Positions 1-8,367 of a DNA stretch of 48,509 nt are shown one piece after another. The translations under genes were made by a program, and so were the position numbers. The notes under the pieces are model-generated. The model saw only the letters and a program-made list of their open reading frames with translations, did not search any database and was not told the DNA's origin. This DNA is from DATCRE01 sp964235605. GTDB lineage: Bacteria > Bacteroidota > Bacteroidia > Cytophagales > Cyclobacteriaceae. The stretch is from contig CAXSCR010000036.1 in the NCBI GenBank assembly GCA_964235605.1, positions 1-48,509 of the forward strand. The letters are read 5' to 3'. Each line of letters begins with the position of its first letter. Positions within the stretch are counted from its first letter, which is position 1.

Positions 1-165
1 CAAAATTCGGAAGTTTTACAATAGGTAAGGGACGTGGTTGATAGTGCGCTTACCTAGCTTCTAGCTGCGACGGTCCAGGCACTTGCCATCACTACGTGCT
101 ATTTGTAAAAGACTTTAACGAAACCGTAAATTAGCTACTAGCTGCGAGCTGCGAGCTACTAGCTC

Positions 166-590
166 GAGTTATTGTTAAAATTACGACAACTGCTCATTAG
201 GTTAAGGCCTAAAATAGCAGCACAAACGCTCAAATTAAACCACACAGGCTAGTAGCTCGCAGCTAGAGGCTAGTAGCTTTTTAGACAAAGAGCTACTAGC
301 TGCGAGCTACTAGCTCGAGTTATTGTTAAAATTACGACAACTGCTCATTAGGTTAAGGCCTAAAATAGCAGCACAAACGCTCAAATTAAACCACACAGGC
401 TAGTAGCTCGCAGCTAGAGGCTAGTAGCTTTTTAGACAAAGAGCTGCGAGCTGCGAGCTACTAGCTTGAGTTATTGTTAAAATTACGACAACTGCTCATT
501 AGGTTAAGGCCTAAAATAGCAGCACAAACGCTCAAATTAAACCACACAGGCTAGTAGCTCGCAGCTAGAGGCTAGTAGCCTTTTAATGGC
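166..590. repeat. Three tandem 151-bp repeats with palindromic AGCT-rich ends
   Basis: Three copies with an exact 151-bp period begin near 166, 317 and 468. Each has a unique core (from GAGTTATTGTTAAAA to CAAATTAAACCACACAGG) and an AGCT-rich border. The border combines GCTAGTAGCTCGCAGCTAG with its near reverse complement GCTACTAGCTGCGAGCTAC, so neighbouring copies can form a long hairpin. Copies differ by only a few bases. The array ends just before the mnmA promoter, and no ORF is plausible in positions 1-600. Function is unknown. Confidence 0.9.
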
Positions 591-601
591 TCTTTAATTC
601 C

Positions 602-609
602 TATCTTTG
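602..609 (+). promoter_or_regulatory. Putative Bacteroidota -7 box of mnmA
   Basis: TATCTTTG matches the TAnnTTTG consensus of the Bacteroidota primary sigma factor. It lies only 4 bases before the mnmA ATG, so a transcript starting here would be leaderless or nearly so. No clear -33 TTG is visible at the expected distance, which lowers confidence. Confidence 0.45.
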
Positions 610-613
610 TACC

Positions 614-1786
614 ATGAAACGTGTAGTAGTCGGATTATCGGGCGGGGTAGATTCAAGTGTGGCGGCTTATCTTTTAAAAGAGCAGGGTTACGAGGTTATT
701 GGGATGTTCATGAAGAATTGGCATGATGACTCGGTAACCCTAAGTAATGAATGCCCATGGCTTGATGATAGTAATGATGCTATGATTGTTGCACAGCATC
801 TTGGTATTCCGTTTCAGGCCATTGATCTAAGTTCAGAATACAAATCGCGCATTGTAGATTATATGTTTGCCGAATATCAAAGAGGCAGAACACCTAATCC
901 TGATGTACTTTGCAATCGCGAGATAAAATTTGATGTGTTTTTAAATGCTGCAATAAAACTCGGGGCCGACTTTGTAGCAACCGGACATTATTGCAGAAAA
1001 GGAAGTTTTGAAAAAGGTGGTGATACCACGTATCAACTGTTATCTGGAAAAGATTCGAATAAAGACCAGAGCTATTTTCTTTGCCAGTTAACACAGCAAC
1101 AATTATCAAAAGCTTTGTTCCCCATTGGAGAACTTATGAAAGCAGAGGTAAGAGATATTGCAAGAAAAATTGGATTGGTTACAGCAGATAAAAAAGATTC
1201 TCAAGGATTATGCTTTGTTGGAAAAGTGCACTTGCCTGATTTCTTACAACAACAACTTAAAAATAAGAAAGGAAAAGTGGTAGCCATACCAGCAGATTCG
1301 TCGACATTCAAAAATGGTTATGATGAAGGTGATCTTAAAAATATTACGGCTTCATATAACTTTGAACCAACACTTGGTACAGTAGTAGGTGATCATAATG
1401 GAGCCCACTATTACACTATTGGTCAAAGAAAAGGATTAAACATTGGTGGATTCCCTGAACCATTGTTTGTAATTGGTACAGATACGACCGATAATATAAT
1501 TTACATGGGCATGGGTGAAGGACATCCAGGGCTTTATAGAAACGGACTTTTCATTCCCGATGCAGATGAGCACTGGATAAGAATAGATCTTAAATTAGAA
1601 TTGAATAATTCGAAAGAATATAAAGCGCGTATCCGTTACAGACAACCACTTGTTAACTGTACGCTTCACAAAAAACAAGAAGGGTTATATATAATTTTTG
1701 ATGAACCGCAGCGCGGCGTTACACCTGGGCAATTTGCAGCATGGTATGATAATGAAGAATTGGTGGGGTCTGGTGTGATTAGTTAA
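614..1786 (+). CDS. mnmA: tRNA-specific 2-thiouridylase MnmA
   Basis: Cytoplasmic enzyme that thiolates U34 of tRNA-Lys, -Glu and -Gln, using ATP and sulfur relayed from a cysteine desulfurase. The 390-residue product has the PP-loop SGGVDSS at residues 9-15. The two conserved cysteines are Cys100 (in PDVLCNREIKF) and Cys200 (in SQGLCFVGK). The C-terminal half carries the family's GQRKGLNIGG and QRGVTPGQ motifs. Length is normal for the family. The ATG at 614 is the first in frame and places the start directly before the PP-loop strand. It is monocistronic and convergent with the next gene. No abnormality was seen. Confidence 0.97.
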   Translation: MKRVVVGLSGGVDSSVAAYLLKEQGYEVIGMFMKNWHDDSVTLSNECPWLDDSNDAMIVAQHLGIPFQAIDLSSEYKSRIVDYMFAEYQRGRTPNPDVLCNREIKFDVFLNAAIKLGADFVATGHYCRKGSFEKGGDTTYQLLSGKDSNKDQSYFLCQLTQQQLSKALFPIGELMKAEVRDIARKIGLVTADKKDSQGLCFVGKVHLPDFLQQQLKNKKGKVVAIPADSSTFKNGYDEGDLKNITASYNFEPTLGTVVGDHNGAHYYTIGQRKGLNIGGFPEPLFVIGTDTTDNIIYMGMGEGHPGLYRNGLFIPDADEHWIRIDLKLELNNSKEYKARIRYRQPLVNCTLHKKQEGLYIIFDEPQRGVTPGQFAAWYDNEELVGSGVIS

Positions 1787-2088
1787 TATTATAAGCGTGG
1801 AATTATAGAGAACGTTATGCTTTTGTTTATCAAGTTATCTCTACGTGTATTTACGCTAGCAGATCCGAAAAGAAAAAGATTATCAAATAATTCAGTTCCC
1901 ACTTATACTTTACTTCCTGTAGATTAATGAGGCATAATCAAAATGGGTTTGACATTCATTTAAGTACGTTCAACCCTATCTACTCAAAACTTCAATAGAA
2001 ATCAATACGTTTAAAATCACGGTCACATCTATTTTACTTAGCGTTAATGTCTCTACGGTTAAACTTAGATTTGTTATCTAGTGAATCG
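1787..2088. other. Intergenic region between convergent genes, no gene seen
   Basis: About 300 AT-rich bases separate mnmA (+) from the DUF502 gene (-). I find no coding similarity, no obvious hairpin terminator and no copy of the dispersed repeats found elsewhere in the window. Confidence 0.6.
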
Positions 2089-2652
2089 TTAAACTTCTTT
2101 AAATCCAGAAACACCACCTGACACAATATATTTCATTGCTATCGGTCCTGATACCTCCAGTGGTCTAACTCGACCACGCGGGATAATATAATGCATACCG
2201 GAAAATGCATATGAATGCGGAATGTAAACTGAAATCATCTCGCCCAACCCAAGATCAGAAAGATCATTTTGCGTAACAAATCCAATTTGGAAGAGTTGGT
2301 TTTCTCTATTAATCTCGACCAATACAGGTTTGTTAAATTTCTTTTTGTCACCAACAAATGCATCCAATAAATCTTTAAGAGATGAGTAGATTAATTTAAC
2401 AAGCGGAATTTTATTCATACCATGGTCAAACCATGTCGTAAAAGTTCTGAAGGCAAATTTGGTAGTTAGGTATCCGAATAGTGTAATCACTGCCAAGACT
2501 ATAACAAAACCAAGACCTGGGTAAGGAACGTTAGGCAGACTATCAAGCCAACGAAAAGCAACGAAAATAAAGTAAACAGTTGCTACAAGAGGTACGATAA
2601 AGAGCGTACCACTAAAGAAATAGCGAATAACTTTTCTAAACGAACTTTCCAT
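2089..2652 (-). CDS. DUF502 family membrane protein
   Basis: 187-residue inner-membrane protein of the DUF502 family, whose molecular function is not established. Two hydrophobic segments are clear, at about residues 10-32 (FFSGTLFIVPLVATVYFIFV) and 45-65 (GLGFVIVLAVITLFGYL). A soluble C-terminal domain follows, with the family-typical IPLVKLIYSSLKDLLDAF stretch and a VYIPHSYAFSG segment comparable to the usual 'VPTTPNPTSG'. The ATG at 2652 directly precedes the first membrane segment. It is transcribed away from the cmk unit and may follow it as an operon, with about 100 bases between the two. Confidence 0.85.
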   Translation of the reverse strand: MESSFRKVIRYFFSGTLFIVPLVATVYFIFVAFRWLDSLPNVPYPGLGFVIVLAVITLFGYLTTKFAFRTFTTWFDHGMNKIPLVKLIYSSLKDLLDAFVGDKKKFNKPVLVEINRENQLFQIGFVTQNDLSDLGLGEMISVYIPHSYAFSGMHYIIPRGRVRPLEVSGPIAMKYIVSGGVSGFKEV

Positions 2653-2755
2653 AAGTATAAAGTAGAATTATATAAAGGTATGTTGAACTATAAATACTTA
2701 AATTCAATCTGCGCCATTTAATTTTAATGCTTCTTCTTTACAGAAAATTCTTCTA

Positions 2756-3445
2756 TCAATTATGTTTAACCATTTTTGAAAGTGCCATACGCACCACCTC
2801 ATCCACCTGCTCGTCGATTGTAATATGAGTTGTGTTGATAATCATTGCATCTTCGGCTTGACGCAATGGACTCTCTAACCTAGTTGTATCAATCTTATCA
2901 CGATGCTGAATGTTTTCTATAACGGCATCTAAATCTACCAGTTGATCTCTATCTAGCAACTCACGTTGCCTACGGAATGCTCTTATCAACATATCGGCAG
3001 TCATGAAAAATTTCAACTCAGCTTGGGGAAAAACAACGGTACCAATGTCACGCCCATCCATTACAATGCCTTTATCTTTACCCATTCTCCGTTGCTGCTC
3101 TACCATGGCCGACCTAACTTCTTTAATGGCGCTAACTTGGCTAACCGATTCAGCAATTTTCATTTTACGAATATCCTTCTCTACATTCAATCCATTTAAA
3201 AAAGTCTCAGTCACATTTTTTGAATTGACGTAAAACGTGATTTGTATATCCTGCAAAGCCTTAACAATCTCTTTGGGATTAGTGAGCGATATGTGATGTT
3301 TTAAAAAATATAAAGTTACTGACCTGTACATAGCGCCGGTATCGATATAACGATAACCTAAAATGGTCGCCACCTCCTTTGCCGTTGTGCTCTTACCACA
3401 TGCAGAATAACCATCTATGGCAATAATAATTTTACGTAGATTCAT
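2756..3445 (-). CDS. cmk: Cytidylate kinase
   Basis: Phosphorylates CMP and dCMP to the diphosphates in pyrimidine salvage and nucleotide supply. The P-loop GYSACGKST is at residues 12-20. The CMP-binding region DTGAMYRSVT follows, then VMDGRDIGTVVFPQA and the C-terminal LDRDQ/DKIDTTR lid region. I chose the ATG at 3445 (229 residues) over a TTG 21 bases upstream. It starts directly before the first beta strand, and it overlaps the stop codon of the preceding small lipoprotein as TGATG, a typical translational-coupling arrangement. Product length is normal. Confidence 0.93.
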   Translation of the reverse strand: MNLRKIIIAIDGYSACGKSTTAKEVATILGYRYIDTGAMYRSVTLYFLKHHISLTNPKEIVKALQDIQITFYVNSKNVTETFLNGLNVEKDIRKMKIAESVSQVSAIKEVRSAMVEQQRRMGKDKGIVMDGRDIGTVVFPQAELKFFMTADMLIRAFRRQRELLDRDQLVDLDAVIENIQHRDKIDTTRLESPLRQAEDAMIINTTHITIDEQVDEVVRMALSKMVKHN

Positions 3446-3582
3446 CAGCAATCTTTTAGGGGACAAGGAATGGGTTTGCCTGGTTTAATTTTCTTGTGCT
3501 TATGTTTATGCGATCCACATGCACCTAACAGCATAATTACAGTTAAGCTTATTGTAAATAGACGAATTATTTTGGTTTTCAA
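3445..3582 (-). CDS. Small lipoprotein, translationally coupled to cmk
   Basis: A 45-residue ORF starting with TTG at 3582, the only start that keeps the signal peptide (an in-frame TGA lies two codons upstream). Residues 1-18 are basic then hydrophobic, followed by a lipobox LLGAC at 18-22 with Cys22 as lipidation site. The mature part is tiny, His/Lys-rich (SHKHKHKK) and ends in PCPLKDC with two more cysteines. Its TGA overlaps the cmk ATG (TGATG). Function is not recognised. The lipobox, the His/Lys/Cys composition and the overlap argue for a real gene that automated calling would miss because of its size and TTG start. Confidence 0.6.
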   Translation of the reverse strand: MKTKIIRLFTISLTVIMLLGACGSHKHKHKKIKPGKPIPCPLKDC

Positions 3583-3877
3583 ACTTCAATATTTAACTAA
3601 TACATACATGATTAATAGACTTGTCACATTCCTGGCATTAAGGCATTATTCTAAGCTATAAGCTTTGTCTTAACACTATTAATGATCCTTTTTGAATTTC
3701 AATAAGACATTAAAAATCGCAAGAAAATCATTATAAATGGCTTGTTTTGAAGTTGATTTGCTTTTCAGCGTGCATTTATGGAATTGAATTACATATTGGG
3801 GGTTCATACCTGAAAAGACTTTTGTTATTTGATGAATCAAAATCTAAATTAAGACAACTTATCTAAGGATCAATATT

Positions 3878-4153
3878 ATGGAAACAAATGAAGAAGGAAA
3901 AGCCGAAAAAACTTTTAAAGGGTTTGGCAAGAAGGTAGATCAGTTCTTAGCAGAATTGGATGAAGCCGGCGAACGACTCCAACGTGAGTTCAATGAAAAA
4001 TTTGAAGAACTAAAAGTATCTGCTGACAAACTGAAAAAAGAAGCTGAAAATAAAGAGCGTTGGAGAGAAGTTGAAGATAACCTAAAAAAAGCTGGTGATG
4101 AATTATCGAAAGCTTTTAAGGCAGCATTTAAGAAGAAGGAGGACGTTAGTTAG
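3878..4153 (+). CDS. Small charged coiled-coil protein
   Basis: 91 residues with no signal peptide or membrane segment. It is composed almost wholly of Lys/Glu-rich amphipathic helix from about residue 12 to 86, with repeated heptad-like spacing (VDQFLAELDEAGERLQREF, LKKAGDELSKAFKAAFKKK). The ATG at 3878 is preceded by AAGGATC, a plausible ribosome-binding stretch. I do not recognise the family; it resembles small apolipoprotein- or YtxH-like helical proteins only in composition. It stands alone between a 295-base spacer and the repeat array at 4.16 kb. Confidence 0.7.
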   Translation: METNEEGKAEKTFKGFGKKVDQFLAELDEAGERLQREFNEKFEELKVSADKLKKEAENKERWREVEDNLKKAGDELSKAFKAAFKKKEDVS

Positions 4154-4154
4154 T

Positions 4155-4637
4155 TTTTAAGTCCACGGTCGACAGGCCACAGACGACAGTAGAGGAGTGA
4201 AATCCAACTGCTGTGGTCAGTGGACTGGAGGATGTGGACTATCTTAACTAGATTTTAAGTCCACGGTCGACAGTCCACAGACGACAGTAGAAGAGTGCAT
4301 TCCAACTAGAAGTGAAATGTTAACACGTTCTTTTATGGTAGATGCGCTTTAATGATTAACCTAACTGCTGTGGTCAGTGGACTGTGGTCAGTGGACTATC
4401 TTAATTAGCTTTTAAGTCCACGGTCGACAGGCCAAAGACGACAGTAGAGGAGTGAAATGGTAACACGTTCTTTTATGGTAGATACACTTTAATGATTAAC
4501 CTGACTGCTGTGGTCAGTGGACTGTGGTCAGTGGACTATCTTAATTAGCTTTTAAGTCCACGGTCGACAGGCCAAAGACGACAGTAGAGGAGTGCAATCC
4601 AACTGCTGTGGTCAGTGGACCGTCGACCGTGGACTAT
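4155..4637. repeat. Array of GTCCACGGTCGAC-type repeats
   Basis: Four units begin with TTTTAAGTCCACGGTCGACAG at about 4161, 4259, 4416 and 4556 (spacing 98, 157 and 140 bases). Each continues with CAAAGACGACAGTAGAGGAG or a close variant. Most end in one or two copies of CTGTGGTCAGTGGACT, the inverted partner of the opening motif, so each unit can fold on itself. The last unit ends with GGACCGTCGACCGTGGAC. The same core recurs at 12.1, 14.3, 19.77 and 19.85 kb, which makes it a dispersed, REP-like intergenic family. Confidence 0.85.
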
Positions 4638-4641
4638 TCAA

Positions 4642-6051
4642 TCAAATCTTAATCGTCTTCCATGTTCCTATTTTAAATATTATAATGCCGGCTGTGGCCA
4701 TGAGGGTTTCGGCCAGAACTATTGCGACATATACACCGGTGGGGCCAAGGTTCCAATACTTCGCTAAAAGATAAGCGATAGGAATCTGGAAAAACCAGAA
4801 ACCAAAAAGGCTTAGCATCGTGGGCGTTCTTGAATCGCCGGCACCATTGAATGATTGGGTAATCACCATCCCGTAGGCATAAAAAATATAGCCTACAGAA
4901 ATTATCTTTAGACATCTTACCGCGTTTGCAGTTACTTCGAGATCAGGATTAAAAAAGAAAACAATAATTGGCTCTGCTAGCACGAAGAACACCACCGTTA
5001 TGATGGCCAAAAATATCAAGTTGAAAAAAGCGGCTCGCCATACAGATTTCTCTGCTCTATCAGGAAAACCCGCCCCTAAATTCTGACCTACTAAAGTTGC
5101 TGCTGCATTAGCCATACCCCATGCGGGCAGAATAGCAAAGATGATTATCCGGATGCCTATCAAATATCCTCCCAAGGCAACACTTCCAAATGACGAGATT
5201 ATGCGATTCAAAAAAATCCAGCTCGCCGAGCCAATTAAAAATTGGCCAGTACTACCTGCTGAAACTTTTATGATGCTTATTATGATAGGCCAATTTACAG
5301 GAAGATTATCAGCTTGAATCTTTATAAGTCCTTTACCCTTTAGTAAATGGTAAATTTGATAAAGTACACCTGAGCCTCGACCGATAGTTGTGGCAATAGC
5401 CGCACCTTCTACACCAAAAGCTGGTATGGGACCTAATCCAAAAATAAAAATAGGATCTAAGATTATGTTTAAGCCATTTGAAAGAATGAGTGTACGCATA
5501 GCTATCGAAGCATTACCTGCACCACGGAATACACCATTAATCAGAAACAACATCATGATGGTAATATTGCCGCACAACATCCAGGTAGTATACCCGAAAA
5601 AGTTTTTAATTATGTGTTCATTGGCTCCCATTAAATGCAAAAGTTCTTTTGAGAAAAATATACCAATAAATGTGATGGCCAATGAAATGGTAATTCCAAT
5701 ATAAATTGCTTGTACGGCAGCGGCACTTGCTGCCTTCTCATTCTTCTCTCCTATTCTACGTGCCACCAACGCAGTAGCACCCATGCTAAGACCCATGCCA
5801 AGTGAATAGATTATAGTGAGAACAGACTCTGTTAACGCAACAGTAGCCAGCGCATCATTATCATGGAGACGACTCACAAACAATGCATCTACAACGGCAA
5901 ACAATGCTTCCATAGACATCTCCAGAATCATGGGTACCGATAGGAGAAAAATAGCGCGGTCAATACTGCCTTGAGTGAAGTTTTGCTCATCACCACGCAG
6001 TGATTGTTTTAATAAAGAAAATATAGAAATATCCTTAGTAGAGGATGTCAT
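4642..6051 (-). CDS. MATE family multidrug efflux transporter
   Basis: 469-residue inner-membrane protein with about 12 hydrophobic segments in two homologous halves, as in the MatE family. These carriers export drugs or metabolites using an H+ or Na+ gradient. Family-type stretches include PMILEMSMEALFAVVDALFVS near the N terminus, the AALVARRIGEKN-like loop (ATALVARRIGEKNEKAA) and ANAAATLVGQNLGAGFPDRAE in the second half. The ATG at 6051 is followed by a ~30-residue cytoplasmic leader. Substrate cannot be inferred. Its stop lies just beyond the repeat array, and it diverges from the surface genes at 6.5 kb. Confidence 0.93.
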   Translation of the reverse strand: MTSSTKDISIFSLLKQSLRGDEQNFTQGSIDRAIFLLSVPMILEMSMEALFAVVDALFVSRLHDNDALATVALTESVLTIIYSLGMGLSMGATALVARRIGEKNEKAASAAAVQAIYIGITISLAITFIGIFFSKELLHLMGANEHIIKNFFGYTTWMLCGNITIMMLFLINGVFRGAGNASIAMRTLILSNGLNIILDPIFIFGLGPIPAFGVEGAAIATTIGRGSGVLYQIYHLLKGKGLIKIQADNLPVNWPIIISIIKVSAGSTGQFLIGSASWIFLNRIISSFGSVALGGYLIGIRIIIFAILPAWGMANAAATLVGQNLGAGFPDRAEKSVWRAAFFNLIFLAIITVVFFVLAEPIIVFFFNPDLEVTANAVRCLKIISVGYIFYAYGMVITQSFNGAGDSRTPTMLSLFGFWFFQIPIAYLLAKYWNLGPTGVYVAIVLAETLMATAGIIIFKIGTWKTIKI

Positions 6052-6537
6052 AATTATAAAATTTAAGATGTTAATATATAGGAGAACAACCAGGAGTCTG
6101 GTTCAAAGATATTGATGCGTAACCAATTTAGAATATGAGAATCATAGGCGTTAAGCCTGCCTGCATGAACAAGCACGCATAAAATTATAGAATATTTGGA
6201 TTTGACACTAGATTTAAATTTAAAAAATTATTGTTGGTGAGACAAAAGATAAAATACTCATTTCGAAATTATTAGGGTTGAACAAATATGGAGTTCATGA
6301 AAGCCAGACTTGATATATTGAAATATCAGGGTAAACCCCGACACTTATTGAATATGTCAATAGAAAGGATTGAATTATTAGGGTATTTAAAATGCTTTTA
6401 CATTTTTAATTGTATTTCCTGATTTTTTAAAAATCAGATTTACCCTGATGCGAACTCCGTCACTTCGATGCTATTTTGTAATAAGTTATTATCCAAATTT
6501 AGCGGGCATCTACGATATTATTTCAACAATCGATACC
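6052..6537. promoter_or_regulatory. Divergent intergenic region with inverted repeat
   Basis: 486 AT-rich bases between the MATE gene and the surface-protein operon. An exact 11-base inverted repeat, ATCAGGGTAAA (6325-6335) and TTTACCCTGAT (6439-6449), brackets a perfect hairpin CTGATTTTT-T-AAAAATCAG (6419-6437). These sit 90-210 bases before the surface-protein ATG, so they may be regulatory. An in-frame ATG at 6448 upstream of the signal peptide is unlikely to be used. Confidence 0.4.
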
Positions 6538-8322
6538 ATGAAAATCAACATCCTCATTTGTCTTTGTTTTTGCCTACTCTTTGGCATATTTACACGTGTG
6601 GACGCTCAGGTGAAAATTGGGAACAATCCCAATACAATCAATAGTAACTCATTACTTGAAATGGAAAGCACCACCAAAGGTTTACTTCCGCCACGGGTTG
6701 TTTTAAATGATGTTAATAGTGTTTCGCCCTTAACAGGAACTGTACCAACAGGTATGCTAGTATATAGCCTGAGCGGAACACTCGCCAACGGTTATTACTA
6801 TTGGGATGGAACAAAGTGGGTGCCTTTTATAAGTATCGGAGAATTGAGTGTAGTTACCAAAACCGCAACGGCTACTTTACTTAAATCTGAAAACTTCGTT
6901 ATCGCTAGCAATAATATTACACTTACACTTCCGGTAGTTACTGCAGCAGACAATGGCCTCTCTATTACGATTAAAAACATTGGAACGCATACAGATCAGA
7001 TTGTGGTTGATGGAAACGGAGCTGCGACAATTGATGGCAGTGCAAACTCAAAACTATATCGTTGGATGGGAAGAACCTACGTTGCCTTAAATGGAAACTG
7101 GATTATAAAAGGAGAACAAGTTCGAAACGAGAATGTATTCGAGGTATCGCAAACTGGCAGCTGGACAACCATTGAAGAAGTATTAGAGTTCCTTGACCTT
7201 CACATGACAGGGCCCTCAGTTGTCAGACTAATGGGTGGAGACTATCCTATAACAACAACTCAGGTAATCGATCTTCCATATCCAATTACTATTCAAGGAA
7301 GCTCGTATGGTATAGCAAATATTACTGCAGATGGACTCTCAGGTGCAATGTTTAGCTGCTTGTCTGAAAGCTATTTTAAAATGCTAGCATTTGATGGTTC
7401 AGGATATGGGGGTGCTGTTGCTGGTGAAGATGCAATTCATATGGTTACCGGTGGTGAATACTTCGAAGTAAAAGACTGTACATTCGATCTCTTCAATAAA
7501 ACTATTGTAGCACAAAGCAATGTTGACTTTTGGATTTTTGAAGTTGATATATCAAATGCAGTTGTTGCAGGTATAGAGTTAGCAGCGGGTGCCACAAGTG
7601 GCATCTCCTTTAAAATTTCAGAAACGGATTTTATGGATTGTGCGATAGGGATACACTTATTGTCAGGCCCTGGAGCAACAATATCAATACTGAACTGCGG
7701 CTTTTACAATCCTACGGGAACTGGTATCGGAATAAAATATGTACCAGCTACTTTTACAAGTCTCTCAACCTTATTTGTGACTAATAACACATGGAATAAT
7801 CAAGGATCATTTATGAGTGGTTTTGATTTTTCTAGGAGTGATGGTAGAGATGCCAATACGTTTATAAGAAACAATTCCGGAGGGCAAGATCAGAATCCGC
7901 ATTGCAGAATAAATGTAAATAATAATGCTTCTACAACAACACTTACAACCGCGGGCACCTGGTATAAAGGTAATTGGACTAATACATCATCGATTACCAC
8001 AAAATGGACCATTAGCAATAATAGAATTACCTACCAGCCTGTAAATAGAAGTGATGCCTTTGCAGTTATTACTGGTAATATAAGTGTTAATAGTAATAAT
8101 AGAACCATATCTATTGGCCTCGTTAAAAATGGCATAACAACAACACGATACGGAGAAACTGATCTGCGACTTACTGTACAAAATCAACCTCACCAATTCT
8201 CAACCGTTATTTATTTTTCAGATATTGCGCCAGGTGACTATTTCGAACTATTTGCTACAACGGCGAACTCCGGTGATGTAATTGTTTTTCAGGATGTGCA
8301 ATGGTTTACAGAAACCAAGTAA
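6538..8322 (+). CDS. Secreted beta-helix surface protein
   Basis: 594 residues. The ATG at 6538 was chosen because a classical signal peptide follows at once (hydrophobic core, then RVDAQ cleavage near residue 24); a longer ORF from 6448 would bury it. After the signal comes the KIGNNPNTINSNSLLEMES start common in Bacteroidota cell-surface proteins. A WDGTKWVPF-type module follows, and from about residue 215 a repetitive region (isoleucine- and asparagine-rich turns) with the look of a right-handed parallel beta-helix. The C terminus is beta-rich and shows no sorting domain that I recognise. It sits 45 bases upstream of the next surface gene, probably co-transcribed. Exact role unknown; adhesin-like. 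Confidence 0.75.
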   Translation: MKINILICLCFCLLFGIFTRVDAQVKIGNNPNTINSNSLLEMESTTKGLLPPRVVLNDVNSVSPLTGTVPTGMLVYSLSGTLANGYYYWDGTKWVPFISIGELSVVTKTATATLLKSENFVIASNNITLTLPVVTAADNGLSITIKNIGTHTDQIVVDGNGAATIDGSANSKLYRWMGRTYVALNGNWIIKGEQVRNENVFEVSQTGSWTTIEEVLEFLDLHMTGPSVVRLMGGDYPITTTQVIDLPYPITIQGSSYGIANITADGLSGAMFSCLSESYFKMLAFDGSGYGGAVAGEDAIHMVTGGEYFEVKDCTFDLFNKTIVAQSNVDFWIFEVDISNAVVAGIELAAGATSGISFKISETDFMDCAIGIHLLSGPGATISILNCGFYNPTGTGIGIKYVPATFTSLSTLFVTNNTWNNQGSFMSGFDFSRSDGRDANTFIRNNSGGQDQNPHCRINVNNNASTTTLTTAGTWYKGNWTNTSSITTKWTISNNRITYQPVNRSDAFAVITGNISVNSNNRTISIGLVKNGITTTRYGETDLRLTVQNQPHQFSTVIYFSDIAPGDYFELFATTANSGDVIVFQDVQWFTETK

Positions 8323-8367
8323 TTATTTGTTATGATCACGTTGTTGAATAATAAATACATACTATTC

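Noticed and set aside
1..600. CRISPR array
   Set aside because: Units are 151 bp and nearly identical along the whole length, with no short repeat/variable spacer pattern and no cas genes.
3470..3661. 63-codon plus-strand ORF
   Set aside because: Shadow of the minus-strand small lipoprotein and its leader; the opposite strand has a signal peptide, lipobox and coupling to cmk.
6448..6537. 30-residue N-terminal extension of the beta-helix surface protein
   Set aside because: It would place the signal peptide internally; the ATG at 6538 gives a standard export signal.
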